In this document: positions 1 through 7,677 of the stretch, one piece after another
Position numbering within the stretch: the first letter of the stretch is position 1
Layout of the letters: each line of letters starts with the position of its first letter
Assembly: GCA_024405855.1 (NCBI GenBank)
Contig: JAKSNZ010000003.1
Location: forward strand, 1-64,000
Source of the DNA: Paludibacteraceae bacterium
Lineage (GTDB): Bacteria > Bacteroidota > Bacteroidia > Bacteroidales > Paludibacteraceae
Direction of reading: 5' to 3'
Length of the DNA stretch: 64,000 nucleotides
The notes under the pieces: generated by a model
Databases searched by the model: none
What the model was told of the DNA's origin: nothing
The model's input: only the letters and a program-made list of their open reading frames with translations
Made by a program: the position numbers and the translations under genes

Positions 1-76
1 TCAGTATCTTTGCATATTCATAAAATTACAGATAGTCTATGAAAAACAAGAATAATAATGGAAAAGAGTGCTATTT

Positions 77-259
77 AATAAAAACAGCGACTCTGTACAA
101 CACAGAATCACTGTTAAAGAAAAAATTATTATGTGCTAACGACCACTAAAGTGTTACCTTTCAAATTAGCCTATAGACTATCCTTTGCTTCTATAGTTCT
201 GTACCATCTAAAATCAAATATGCAAAGGCATGATTTAGAGAGTGGCTGAAACATAATAA
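77..259 (-). ncRNA. Candidate structured small RNA, 6S-like
   Basis: No protein gene is visible here. A minus-strand promoter (265-295) predicts a start near 259, exactly where the base of a stem begins: 251-259 pairs with 126-134 (9 bp). Inside it 241-245 pairs with 143-147, then comes an asymmetric bubble (229-240 against 148-156), then 224-228 pairs with 157-161, and CTATAG at 191-196 pairs with CTATAG at 171-176. A T-rich run follows the base stem. A second hairpin (102-114 with 84-96, 13 bp counting G-U pairs) is followed by TTTTTATT and looks like an intrinsic terminator. A rod with a central bubble, starting at its own closing stem, is the architecture of 6S RNA; Bacteroidota have a family called 6S-Flavo. 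That it is an RNA gene is well supported; the 6S identity is inference. Confidence 0.6.
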
Positions 260-264
260 CACTG

Positions 265-295
265 CAAAGCTACAAACTTTTTTTCTAATTGCAAA
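265..295 (-). promoter_or_regulatory. Bacteroidota -33/-7 promoter of the 6S-like RNA
   Basis: On the minus strand TTTG (292-295) is followed by exactly 19 bases and then TAGCTTTG (265-272), a full match to the Bacteroidota housekeeping promoter pattern. The predicted start, about 6 bases downstream, is position 259. It reads away from mntP, so it does not serve that gene. Confidence 0.75.
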
Positions 296-346
296 TTATT
301 TTCAATAAAATACTCTTATCCCCAGATAATATTCTAAAGAATTGTC

Positions 347-919
347 TTAACAGCAGGTAGCACAGCAGTGCTCAAGGACAATCTTAACCCCAATGGCTAT
401 GAGGATTATGCCACCAAGCACTCCAAACTTGAATTTGATGGTTTTTCCAAGCCATGCACCTAAAAAAGAGCCTATCAATGACAAAAGGAAACTGCCTATA
501 GCAATAATTATTATGCCTTCCACCAAACTGTCAGGAGCGGTTAAAAATACCAACCCCGATGCCAAGGCATCAATACTTGTGGCAAAAGAGAGTAAAACAA
601 TTGAACCAAATTGGTATGAATAATTACCAGTGGTATTCTCCTTGCTTGGTTTAATATCTTCTATTATCATCTTAATGCCTATGGCTGCAAGCATTGCAAA
701 TGCTATCCAATGGTCAAAAGAGTTTATATAATCTATGAATTCATTACCAACCATGTAACCTATCAGCGGCATTCCTCCCTGAAACAGTCCAAACATAAAT
801 GCCATAAACAGCACCCAATTCCACTGAAATTTGCCTACAACAGCAGACTTGGCAACAGAAACTGCAAAGCAGTCCATTGCCAAACCAACTGATAGCAGTA
901 TCAAGGTAATGTAATCCAT
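347..919 (-). CDS. mntP: Putative manganese efflux pump MntP
   Basis: A six-helix membrane protein of the MntP (DUF204) family, which exports Mn2+ across the inner membrane. Two internally repeated halves are visible, each with an acidic helix motif: GLAMDCFAVS near the N terminus and SFATSIDALASG in the second half; these aspartates are the expected metal-site residues of the family. I place the start at 919 (MDYITLILLS) rather than 955, because the 12 residues upstream are encoded by an intergenic repeat. The C terminus ends in an unusual HCCATCC cysteine cluster. It follows tkt on the same strand, separated by that repeat, and is probably cotranscribed. No metal riboswitch is evident in the short gap. 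Confidence 0.88.
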   Translation of the reverse strand: MDYITLILLSVGLAMDCFAVSVAKSAVVGKFQWNWVLFMAFMFGLFQGGMPLIGYMVGNEFIDYINSFDHWIAFAMLAAIGIKMIIEDIKPSKENTTGNYSYQFGSIVLLSFATSIDALASGLVFLTAPDSLVEGIIIIAIGSFLLSLIGSFLGAWLGKTIKFKFGVLGGIILIAIGVKIVLEHCCATCC

Positions 920-927
920 AAATCGTC

Positions 928-978
928 TATGCGGTGATGCGGTGATACGATTCACCGATTCACCAGTTCACCGATTCA
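928..978. repeat. GGTGAATC-type hairpin repeat between tkt and mntP
   Basis: Read on the minus strand, this is a run of near-octamers (GAATCGGTGAACTGGTGAATCG) followed by the inverse form (TCACCGCATCACCGC), so the transcript can fold into a hairpin. The tkt stop codon TGA lies in the first unit. Similar tracts occur at 4934, 30893 and 39158. Confidence 0.75.
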
Positions 979-3015
979 ACAAAAGTTTTGAATGTAATCC
1001 AAAACTTTTGAGTATACCGCTTCTCCGTTGAACCCGAATTTCTCATCAAGAACAGTGTATGGAGCAGAAAGTCCAAAGTGGTCAAGACCTGCAACAGTAC
1101 CTTTTAACCCTACTGTACGCTGAAGTGTCATAGGAAGCCCGGCGGTAAGTCCAAATACAGGTTTAGAATAATCAATTATAGTGCGACGATAGTCTTCATC
1201 TTGTGTAAAGAACAGCCCTTCGCTTGGAATAGAAACTATTTTTACCTTTAAACCTTTTCTCTCTTCAAGCAGTGCGGCGGCATCAAACAGTGTGGATACT
1301 TCTGAACCGCTTGCAACCAAAGTTACATCAAAATCATTAGCATCTTTTACAATGTAAGCACCCTTCTTAGCACCAAGTGCACTCTTATACTTGTTCTCAC
1401 CACGAGGCAGGCTCTTTACATTCTGACGAGAAAGAATAAGACCTGTAGGAGTATCAGTATTCTCCAATGCCATTTGCCATGCAACTGTTGTTTCATCAAC
1501 ATCGGCAGGACGCAAAACAAGCATTGAGTTCTTACCTTTATGATTCTTAACGGATTCCATAAGCCTTACCTGAAGTTCCTGCTCCACAGGCTGGTGAGTA
1601 GGACCGTCCTCTCCCACTCTGAACGCATCGTGAGACCACACATATATAACCTGCAAGCGTTGCAATGCAGACATACGGAATGCCGGTTTCATATAATCAG
1701 AGAATACAAAGAATGTGCCGCAAACAGGAATAATACCACCGTGCAGTGCCATACCGTTCATAATGCAAGCCATAGTAAGCTCACTGACTCCTGCATGAAG
1801 GAATCCACCGGAAAAATCTCCCTTAACAAACGGCTTACTGTTCTTCAGAAATCCCTCTGTCTTATCTGAATTTGATAGGTCAGCGGAAGAAACCACCATA
1901 TTCTCTATCTTAGAAGAGAATAATGCAAGCATACTACCCGATGCTGAGCGTGTAGGCTGGTCTTGTTTCTGCTCAATGGCAGAGAAATCAATATCAGGCA
2001 ATTTCTTGCTGTAGAAATCATTGAATTTCTTATACATATCAGGATTTGCCTTAGCGTATGCGGCCTCCTCTGCCTTGCGTGCTGCGGCAATCTTTTTCAA
2101 CTCCTCTCTACGGGCGGCATAAATTTGAGCAGCCTCATCAAATATTTGGAACGGCTCATCAGGGTTACCGCCAAGACCTGCAATGGTTTTTGCAACATCA
2201 ACGCCTGCCTTGGAAAGTGGCTGTCCGTGAGTTGAAACCCTATTCTCATAACTTTCTCCGTTAGGTCCCAAAGCACCTTTACCCATTACTGTATTACCAA
2301 TAATAAGTGTAGGACGCTCTGTTTCCGCTTTTGCCTTAGTCAACGCCTCACGAATTTGGGCGGCATCGTTGCCGTCAATGGTAATTACATTCCAACCCCA
2401 AGCCTTGTATTTGAGAGCGGTATCCTCACCTGTAACCTCATTTACATACGTTGAAAGCTGAACCTTGTTGGCGTCAAAGAACATAATAAGGTTGCTAAGT
2501 CCAAGCAAACCTGCAATTCTGCCTGCTCCTTGAGAAATCTCCTCTTGGATACCACCATCAGATATATATGTGTAAATCTTATGTTTTGTCCACTCTCCAA
2601 ACCTTGCAGCCATAAAACGCTCTGCAATGGCGGCACCCACAGCCATTGTGTGCCCCTGACCAAGAGGTCCCGATGTATTTTCAATACCATGTGCAAAATC
2701 AACTTCAGGGTGACCTGGACATACTGTACCCCACTGACGGAAGGTTTTAAGGTCATCCAAAGTGTATTTTCCTGCAAGTGTAAGTGCGGAATAGAGCATT
2801 GGAGACATGTGACCAGGGTCAAGGAAGAATCTGTCTCTGTTTACCCACGATGCGTCATCAGGGTCATACTCCAAAAATTCAGAGTATAGCACATTTATAA
2901 AATCTGCACCTCCCATTGCACCTCCTGGGTGTCCTGACTTTGCTTTTTCAACCATTGCGGCAGAAAGAATCCTGATATTGTCAGCCGCTTTGTTTAATGA
3001 TGATATTGAGTTCAT
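976..3015 (-). CDS. tkt: Transketolase
   Basis: Thiamine-diphosphate enzyme that moves two-carbon units between ketose and aldose phosphates in the non-oxidative pentose phosphate pathway; cytosolic. The 679 residues match full-length bacterial transketolases. The N-terminal domain has the substrate histidine segment KSGHPGGAMGGAD and a ThDP/Mg site (SDGGIQEEISQG, then FFDANKVQLS). The pyrimidine-binding domain has the catalytic glutamate region GVSELTMACIMNGMA near residue 410 and the DGPTHQPVEQ loop; the C-terminal domain follows. A TAACTTTG -7 box lies at 3051-3058, about 35 bases upstream of the start. It probably forms an operon with mntP. Confidence 0.97.
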   Translation of the reverse strand: MNSISSLNKAADNIRILSAAMVEKAKSGHPGGAMGGADFINVLYSEFLEYDPDDASWVNRDRFFLDPGHMSPMLYSALTLAGKYTLDDLKTFRQWGTVCPGHPEVDFAHGIENTSGPLGQGHTMAVGAAIAERFMAARFGEWTKHKIYTYISDGGIQEEISQGAGRIAGLLGLSNLIMFFDANKVQLSTYVNEVTGEDTALKYKAWGWNVITIDGNDAAQIREALTKAKAETERPTLIIGNTVMGKGALGPNGESYENRVSTHGQPLSKAGVDVAKTIAGLGGNPDEPFQIFDEAAQIYAARREELKKIAAARKAEEAAYAKANPDMYKKFNDFYSKKLPDIDFSAIEQKQDQPTRSASGSMLALFSSKIENMVVSSADLSNSDKTEGFLKNSKPFVKGDFSGGFLHAGVSELTMACIMNGMALHGGIIPVCGTFFVFSDYMKPAFRMSALQRLQVIYVWSHDAFRVGEDGPTHQPVEQELQVRLMESVKNHKGKNSMLVLRPADVDETTVAWQMALENTDTPTGLILSRQNVKSLPRGENKYKSALGAKKGAYIVKDANDFDVTLVASGSEVSTLFDAAALLEERKGLKVKIVSIPSEGLFFTQDEDYRRTIIDYSKPVFGLTAGLPMTLQRTVGLKGTVAGLDHFGLSAPYTVLDEKFGFNGEAVYSKVLDYIQNFC

Positions 3016-3110
3016 ATATGAAATTTTGTGAAGTTTTCCTTAAAACACCACAAAGTTAGTTAATATAAAACCAAAAACGGGAAAATAACTGCGTGAGTTA
3101 TTAACATTTT

Positions 3111-3932
3111 TTACTGCGCCAATGACTCTCTGTATTTTTTAACCTTTTTTGAAGGTATTCTGTATGTCAAAGTGTAGTCAAAACCAAAATTGACAGCAGA
3201 ATCTGTGTATTCTCCAAAACCTGGAATAAATGTAGGATAATTCAGACAAGGAGCATAAAAGTGAGAGAAAGTCTTTACCCTTGCAGTTATGCCCATAAAG
3301 AAATCCTTGTAGATTTGAACATTCAGTGAAGCAACAAACTCAACCCACCCCACATTTGCCACCTTTTTATTATTAGACACTGTAACTGACTCGTCTTTCC
3401 AATCGGGCGATGTCAGCTGAACATCGGAAAGTGTGTAGTTTACATTTGAATAGGCATATCTTACACCTACTGAAAGGCTGTGGTCCTTTTTACGGTCAGG
3501 CTTTGCATTCAAAAAATTGTACATTGCTCCAACGCGCAAAAACAGACCGTCTGTCTTATACTTATAGGTGGTGTAGTCCTTATTCATAAACATCATGCCA
3601 TACTCCAATACAGGAAACAATCTGTGCCACAAGTCAACATCGGCACTTACAACAAACTCAAACCTACCGCCGTTAAATGCGGTGGCAATAGGATTAAAAA
3701 TATCAAGATTAAGGTAAGTTCCTTGATAGACAGGCATTTTAAGAGCAATGGTGTCTGCGGTGTGCTCTGCCCTGTTAATTGCAAATACAGAATCAACCTG
3801 TACAAGTTTTACCGTATCGGAGGCAATAGAATCAACCGTAGCAACATGAATGGTATCAGCGTTCATGATATTAGCCATTGCCATAGCAGGCATAGTCAAC
3901 AAAATCAGTATGTTAATAATATATCTTGACAT
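3111..3932 (-). CDS. Secreted DUF6048-like outer-membrane protein
   Basis: A predicted exported protein of about 273 residues. The start is probably at 3932 (MSRYIINILILLTMPAMAMA, a good signal peptide) or two codons earlier at 3938; the longer reading from 4004 would prefix a non-signal sequence that overlaps the upstream gene. The mature part has a low-complexity N terminus rich in D, T and V, then alternating aromatic/polar strands ending in FDYTLTYRIPSKK, as in a small beta-barrel. The order, after a small lipoprotein, matches the DUF6452-DUF6048 pairs I recall from Bacteroidales. Its 5' end overlaps the upstream gene by about 20 bases, suggesting translational coupling. Function unknown. 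Confidence 0.7.
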   Translation of the reverse strand: MSRYIINILILLTMPAMAMANIMNADTIHVATVDSIASDTVKLVQVDSVFAINRAEHTADTIALKMPVYQGTYLNLDIFNPIATAFNGGRFEFVVSADVDLWHRLFPVLEYGMMFMNKDYTTYKYKTDGLFLRVGAMYNFLNAKPDRKKDHSLSVGVRYAYSNVNYTLSDVQLTSPDWKDESVTVSNNKKVANVGWVEFVASLNVQIYKDFFMGITARVKTFSHFYAPCLNYPTFIPGFGEYTDSAVNFGFDYTLTYRIPSKKVKKYRESLAQ

Positions 3933-4428
3933 GTGCATCCTGCTCAATATTTTGGACAAACTTATTATACAATTCCATTTTCTTAAATGCGGCATTATTG
4001 TCAACTTTCACACTGTCAAGTAGATACGTTGGCACACATCCGCACTCTGGCGATACAAATTGGGGTTCCATTCCATGATACAGTGTCAAATTATATGTCA
4101 CTGCTGAACCTCCCTCTGTTTCTGGTGCAATTGTAAATGTATATGTTGTTTCATTTTTACTCAAATGCAATGGCAGATATACCGCACTGACACTAACATT
4201 GTTATACAATATGGTATCGTTGTCTATAGCCTTTACCGTAAGATTCTTGACTGTGTATGCCTTTCTTGTTACTGAATCAACAAAAAGCACGCCTGCCAAT
4301 GACCTTGACGGGCTATAACAGTTCTTTTTACATGATGACACCGATACTAACACCGTCATCACCACACCAATAAATACCAATATGTATGAAAACTTTTTCA
4401 ATTTATATGAAATAACGTTTGATTTCAC
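3913..4428 (-). CDS. DUF6452-like lipoprotein
   Basis: A 171-residue predicted lipoprotein: a hydrophobic signal (FSYILVFIGVVMTVLVSVSSC) with the lipobox cysteine around residue 33, followed by a beta-rich domain. The C-terminal part carries an ECGC motif (FVSPECGCVPTYLLDSV). By size, lipobox and partner gene it resembles the DUF6452 family, whose function is unknown. It overlaps the preceding gene by 26 bases and the following barrel gene by about 20, so all three are probably translated from one mRNA and may work together at the outer membrane. The family assignment is from memory and should be treated as moderate. Confidence 0.7.
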   Translation of the reverse strand: MKSNVISYKLKKFSYILVFIGVVMTVLVSVSSCKKNCYSPSRSLAGVLFVDSVTRKAYTVKNLTVKAIDNDTILYNNVSVSAVYLPLHLSKNETTYTFTIAPETEGGSAVTYNLTLYHGMEPQFVSPECGCVPTYLLDSVKVDNNAAFKKMELYNKFVQNIEQDAHVKIYY

Positions 4429-4924
4429 TTTTCAAGAATGAAATAGCCAATGCCGTTGGAGACTCACCCTCTTGATAGACACCTAAAATTACACCTGCAA
4501 GTTGCTCCGCAGGGGCTTCAGGTGGCACTTTGGCAGCACAAGCATTAATCATTTGAATAATATTCTCCTTAGCGTTTTTAGTTACGTTCCAAGCCTCATC
4601 GCTTACATAAATCTGCTGGGCGACATTGTGTTCAAACTCCGCTCTAATATCTACAAGTAGTGATGCGTGATACTGCAAAGCGGTAAGCTTTGAATCATGC
4701 AGACGCACCAAAAGGCTGTCAGGACTTATCCTCTCCAAAAACAGCACAAGACGTTCATACGCAGTAAACTGTACCGGCAAAGTGGTTTTCTGACACTCCT
4801 TTGCAAGCAGATAACGGCGGCGTGCTTCCTCCTCACCAAAAAACTTACGCATAACAATATAGACCATAACAAACACCACAAGTGCTGGAATGGTATAAGC
4901 TAATATTTGCAAAAATAGTTCCAT
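4403..4924 (-). CDS. Membrane-anchored conserved protein (DUF7935-like)
   Basis: A 173-residue protein with one N-terminal transmembrane helix (ILAYTIPALVVFVMVYIVM) followed by a charged cytoplasmic region. The segment LPVQFTAYERLVLFLERISPDSLLVR and the downstream helical stretch are typical of a conserved Bacteroidota family of unknown function that I associate with DUF7935. No catalytic motif is visible. It heads a three-gene overlapping set with the lipoprotein and barrel downstream. A hairpin repeat separates it from the glycosyltransferase gene upstream in transcription order. Confidence 0.7.
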   Translation of the reverse strand: MELFLQILAYTIPALVVFVMVYIVMRKFFGEEEARRRYLLAKECQKTTLPVQFTAYERLVLFLERISPDSLLVRLHDSKLTALQYHASLLVDIRAEFEHNVAQQIYVSDEAWNVTKNAKENIIQMINACAAKVPPEAPAEQLAGVILGVYQEGESPTALAISFLKSEIKRYFI

Positions 4925-4933
4925 AAAATATTG

Positions 4934-4998
4934 TTTAATCGGTGAATCGTGAAATCGGTGAATCGATTAACCGATTAACCAGTTCTCCGATTCACCAT
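4934..4998. repeat. GGTGAATC/GATTAACC hairpin repeat
   Basis: The tract contains AATCGGTGAATCG twice and then CGATTAACCGATTAACC and CCGATTCACC, so the two halves are inverted copies built from 8-base units. It fills the gap between the glycosyltransferase stop and the next gene. Confidence 0.75.
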
Positions 4999-4999
4999 T

Positions 5000-5950
5000 T
5001 TATATTAATCTTTCAATCTGATACTGATTCCTCTCCCCTGAGCTTCTTGAAATCAACTCTCCAAGGAATCCTGTAACAAAGAATTGTGTTCCAAGCACCA
5101 TTGCAAGCATAGCAAAATAAAAATACGGGCTGCTTGTAATAAGAGGTGCCCTATAGCCACCTATAATGGCGGCAAGCTTAATGGCTGCAACCACCACAAC
5201 CATAATGAAACCTATAATAAACATAACTGAGCCCCACACTCCAAAGAAGTGCATTGGCTTTTTACCAAACTTTGTCAGGAACCAAAGGCTCAGCAAATCA
5301 AGATATCCGTGAACAAAACGGTCAAATCCAAACTTACTGTTTCCATACTTTCTTGCCTGATGGTGAACCACCTTCTCCCCTATCTTGTCAAATCCCGCAT
5401 TCTTAGCCAGATAAGGTATGTATCGGTGCATTTCCCCATAAACTTCAATGTTCTTTACAACTTCCTTTCTGTAAGCCTTCAAGCCACAATTGAAATCATG
5501 TAACTTAACTCCTGACACCTTTCTTGCAGTTGCGTTAAATAATTTGCTTGGCAGATTCTTGGTCAATTTTGGGTCATATCTCTTCTTTTTCCACCCCGAT
5601 ACCAAATCATAACCGTCTTCTGTTATCATCTTATATAGTTCAGGTATCTCATCGGGGCTGTCCTGAAGGTCTGCGTCCATTGTAATTACAACATCGCCTT
5701 GGGCTTGTTCAAAACCACAGTAAAGAGCCGGAGATTTTCCGTAATTACGGCGGAACTTAATGCCCTTAACCTCCTTGTTGTCCTTTGACAATTCCAAAAT
5801 TGTACTCCAAGAGCCATCGGTAGAACCATCATCAACAAAAATCACCTCAAATGAAAATTTGTTTTCACTCATCACCCTCTTGACCCACTGAAACAATTCA
5901 GGAAGTGACTCCTGCTCATTAAATAATGGTATTACAACTGATATATTCAT
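5000..5950 (-). CDS. GT2 glycosyltransferase, DPM1/GtrB-like, membrane-bound
   Basis: A 316-residue family 2 glycosyltransferase, probably making a polyprenyl-phosphate sugar at the inner membrane. The N-terminal GT-A fold shows IPLFNEQESLPEL, the nucleotide site VDDGSTDGS, NYGKSPALYCGF and the metal-binding DADLQDSPDE (near residue 92). Two hydrophobic segments end the protein (FFGVWGSVMFIIGFIMVVVVA and YFYFAMLAMVLGTQFFVTGFLGELI), as in the GtrB/DPM1-like subgroup. It lies directly downstream of a DUF4199 gene, a pairing common in Bacteroidales. The donor and acceptor cannot be read from sequence. Confidence 0.9.
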   Translation of the reverse strand: MNISVVIPLFNEQESLPELFQWVKRVMSENKFSFEVIFVDDGSTDGSWSTILELSKDNKEVKGIKFRRNYGKSPALYCGFEQAQGDVVITMDADLQDSPDEIPELYKMITEDGYDLVSGWKKKRYDPKLTKNLPSKLFNATARKVSGVKLHDFNCGLKAYRKEVVKNIEVYGEMHRYIPYLAKNAGFDKIGEKVVHHQARKYGNSKFGFDRFVHGYLDLLSLWFLTKFGKKPMHFFGVWGSVMFIIGFIMVVVVAAIKLAAIIGGYRAPLITSSPYFYFAMLAMVLGTQFFVTGFLGELISRSSGERNQYQIERLI

Positions 5951-5953
5951 ATT

Positions 5954-6027
5954 TTAAAGTTTAGGAGTTCAGAAGTTTAAGAGTTTAGGAGACTTTATAC
6001 TCCTTTACTCCTGAACTCCTGAACTTT
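5954..6027. repeat. TTTAGGAGTT / AACTCCT hairpin repeat overlapping a gene end
   Basis: Direct units (AGTTTAGGAGTTCAGAAGTTTAAGAG) are followed by the inverse (CTCCTTTACTCCTGAACTCC), giving a hairpin. The upstream gene (DUF4199 protein) ends inside it: its last residues SSGVQE and its TAA stop are encoded by the repeat. Confidence 0.75.
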
Positions 6028-6544
6028 TATTTTTTGCTATTGCTGCAATTGGTAATCCTAAAATAAGCCCTACAACAATGTAAATCCAAATAGTTTGAAT
6101 AGCAACAGTGGCGGCTGAAGGCACACCTACTTCACCTATTGCCTTCTTAAACTGTTCAACCGTTGCAGAAGAGTCAGGCAATTGAGATAATGTATTAATA
6201 ACCATTTCTACCTGCTCATTTAAATAATTAGGGTTTATATGTTGACAATAAACATACTGTGCAACAGCCAAAAACATGGATGCAAAAAAGAAAAGATAGA
6301 TACAAAACCTCAGGCACACCCCAAAGCCTATCTCCTCTGCACAACCTGACTTTCTTTTGAAAATTATTGTAAACCTATAGGCAACAATAGGAATCAGCAC
6401 AAGGCACACGCCTGACAAAAACGCACCCCATGTTCCCTTGACAGAAACATCTACAGCAAATTTGAGTACCAGAAACAGCCCCATAAACACACCATAATAC
6501 ATGGCCTGCTTATTGGCAAACATTCTTTGTTCAAATTTCTCCAT
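6005..6544 (-). CDS. DUF4199 membrane protein
   Basis: A 179-residue integral membrane protein. Helices are visible at QAMYYGVFMGLFLVLKFAV, FLSGVCLVLIPIVAYRFTIIF, FCIYLFFFASMFLAVAQYV and TIWIYIVVGLILGLPIAAIA, with a periplasmic or cytosolic amphipathic stretch between the third and fourth. Size, helix spacing and position before a GT2 gene match DUF4199, which is of unknown function; a role in glycolipid or cell-wall handling with the neighbouring glycosyltransferase is inference. The C-terminal SSGVQE is contributed by an intergenic repeat. Confidence 0.82.
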   Translation of the reverse strand: MEKFEQRMFANKQAMYYGVFMGLFLVLKFAVDVSVKGTWGAFLSGVCLVLIPIVAYRFTIIFKRKSGCAEEIGFGVCLRFCIYLFFFASMFLAVAQYVYCQHINPNYLNEQVEMVINTLSQLPDSSATVEQFKKAIGEVGVPSAATVAIQTIWIYIVVGLILGLPIAAIAKNKSSGVQE

Positions 6545-6569
6545 TGCTGTTACACATTATTACAAACTG

Positions 6570-6602
6570 CAAATATAAACAAAACAAGAGCAAAAACCCA
6601 AA
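6570..6602 (-). promoter_or_regulatory. Promoter of the DUF4199-GT2 operon
   Basis: Minus-strand TATATTTG (6570-6577) with TTTG (6599-6602) 21 bases upstream. The predicted start, near 6563, leaves a leader of about 19 bases. It is back to back with the SRP RNA promoter. Confidence 0.55.
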
Positions 6603-6626
6603 AATGATTGCATTTTTTGCAAAAAT

Positions 6627-6657
6627 TTTGCAATCTCTCAAAAAATGCGTATCTTTG
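6627..6657 (+). promoter_or_regulatory. Promoter of the SRP RNA
   Basis: TTTG (6627-6630), 19 bases, TATCTTTG (6650-6657). The predicted start 7 bases further on is 6664, the first base of the RNA's terminal stem. Confidence 0.8.
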
Positions 6658-6663
6658 CACTTT

Positions 6664-6760
6664 GGGAAAGGTACTACACGACCAGCTCCCTCCCAATCCC
6701 CCAGGGCTTGACCGCAGCAAGGGTACGTTGGTTGAGCGGTGCGATGTAGCCAGCCTTTCC
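6664..6760 (+). ncRNA. ffs: Signal recognition particle RNA (small 4.5S type)
   Basis: The RNA scaffold of the bacterial signal recognition particle, which with Ffh targets nascent membrane proteins. The 5' end GGAAAGG pairs with the 3' end CCTTTCC; the apical region CCAGGGCTTGACCGCAGCAAGGG has the CAGG...AGCA internal-loop strands of SRP helix 8; and the 3' arm GATGTAGCCAGCC matches the conserved GATGTAGC element of 4.5S RNA. A T-tract at 6761-6766 directly follows the stem and serves as terminator. About 97 nucleotides, the usual size of the small bacterial form. Confidence 0.87.
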
Positions 6761-6784
6761 TTTTTTAATTAAAAATTCAGGGTT

Positions 6785-7183
6785 ATGGCAAAAATTGAAG
6801 AAGTTAGCACTGGTTTGTCCCACAATGTTATTGCACAGGGAACATACGTTAAGGGTGAAATTACAACAAACAACGATATAAGAATTGACGGTAGCATTGA
6901 GGGTATCATAAATTCTAAAGGTAAGGTTGTAGTTGGAGACAAAGGCGTTATTTCAGGCGAAATTAAAGCGGCAAATGTAGATATAATGGGAAACATTATT
7001 GGCAACATTAACGCCACTGACACTCTTTCCCTTAAATCTACAGGCAAAATTAAGGGAAACATTATAACCTCTACACTTATTATTGAGCAAGGTGCCGTAT
7101 TTAACGGAGGTTGCAAAATGGGTGGACAGGAAAAGGAAAAGGAAAAAGAAAAGGAACAGCCTGCACCTACAGATAAGAAATAA
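6785..7183 (+). CDS. Bactofilin-family polymer-forming cytoskeletal protein
   Basis: A 132-residue bactofilin (DUF583), a small beta-helical protein that polymerises without nucleotide into filaments that organise cell shape or envelope enzymes. The core shows the repeating hydrophobic/glycine rungs of the fold (VKGEITTNNDIRIDGSIEG, KGKVVVGDKGVISGEI, ANVDIMGNIIGNINAT, STGKIKGNII). The C-terminal tail is a charged (KE)n stretch ending in QPAPTDKK. It begins about 20 bases after the SRP RNA terminator and its TAATG stop overlaps the next start. Confidence 0.9.
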   Translation: MAKIEEVSTGLSHNVIAQGTYVKGEITTNNDIRIDGSIEGIINSKGKVVVGDKGVISGEIKAANVDIMGNIIGNINATDTLSLKSTGKIKGNIITSTLIIEQGAVFNGGCKMGGQEKEKEKEKEQPAPTDKK

Positions 7184-7674
7184 TGACTACCATTGGTCTA
7201 TTGTCTGACACTCACGGCTACTGGGATGACCGGTACGCCGATTTTTTTATGCCATGCGATGAGATATGGCATGCAGGAGACATAGGTACACTTGAACTCT
7301 ATAACAGACTAATGGAACTGAAACCTGTAAAGGCTGTTGTAGGCAACTGTGACGGTTACCCTTTACGCACTATGCTTCAACCACATTACTGCTTTAAGGT
7401 GGAGGATGTGAATGTGTATATGACACATATTGGAGGGCACCCTGGGAAATATGCACCAGGCGTGGCAGACTTATTGCGAAGAAACAACATTAACCTATTT
7501 ATAGCAGGTCATTCGCATATACTGAAAGTGGTGAATGACAAAACACTCGGACTACTCCACATAAACCCTGGTGCCGCAGGTCTGCAAGGCTGGCAGATTG
7601 TACGCACACTGGTACGATTCAAGATAGACGGAAGCAGAATATTTGATTTGGAGGTTAAGGAAATCCCAAGATAA
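7183..7674 (+). CDS. YfcE-type metallophosphoesterase
   Basis: A 163-residue calcineurin-like phosphoesterase of the YfcE/MJ0936 group, which hydrolyses phosphodiesters with a two-metal centre; the physiological substrate is unknown. The metal motifs are in order: SDTHG (D9, H11), HAGDIG (D33), VGNCD, THIGGHPG, and AGHSH near residue 107. The start overlaps the bactofilin stop by one base (TAATG), so the two are translationally coupled. The protein ends just before the convergent CHU_C gene. Confidence 0.88.
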   Translation: MTTIGLLSDTHGYWDDRYADFFMPCDEIWHAGDIGTLELYNRLMELKPVKAVVGNCDGYPLRTMLQPHYCFKVEDVNVYMTHIGGHPGKYAPGVADLLRRNNINLFIAGHSHILKVVNDKTLGLLHINPGAAGLQGWQIVRTLVRFKIDGSRIFDLEVKEIPR

Positions 7675-7677
7675 TAT

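Noticed and set aside
39..149. A 36-codon plus-strand frame preceded by TATCTTTG at 5-12
   Set aside because: It lies antisense to the better-supported structured RNA, includes both arms of its terminator hairpin, and has no recognisable protein features; the -7-like box may be chance or serve an antisense transcript.
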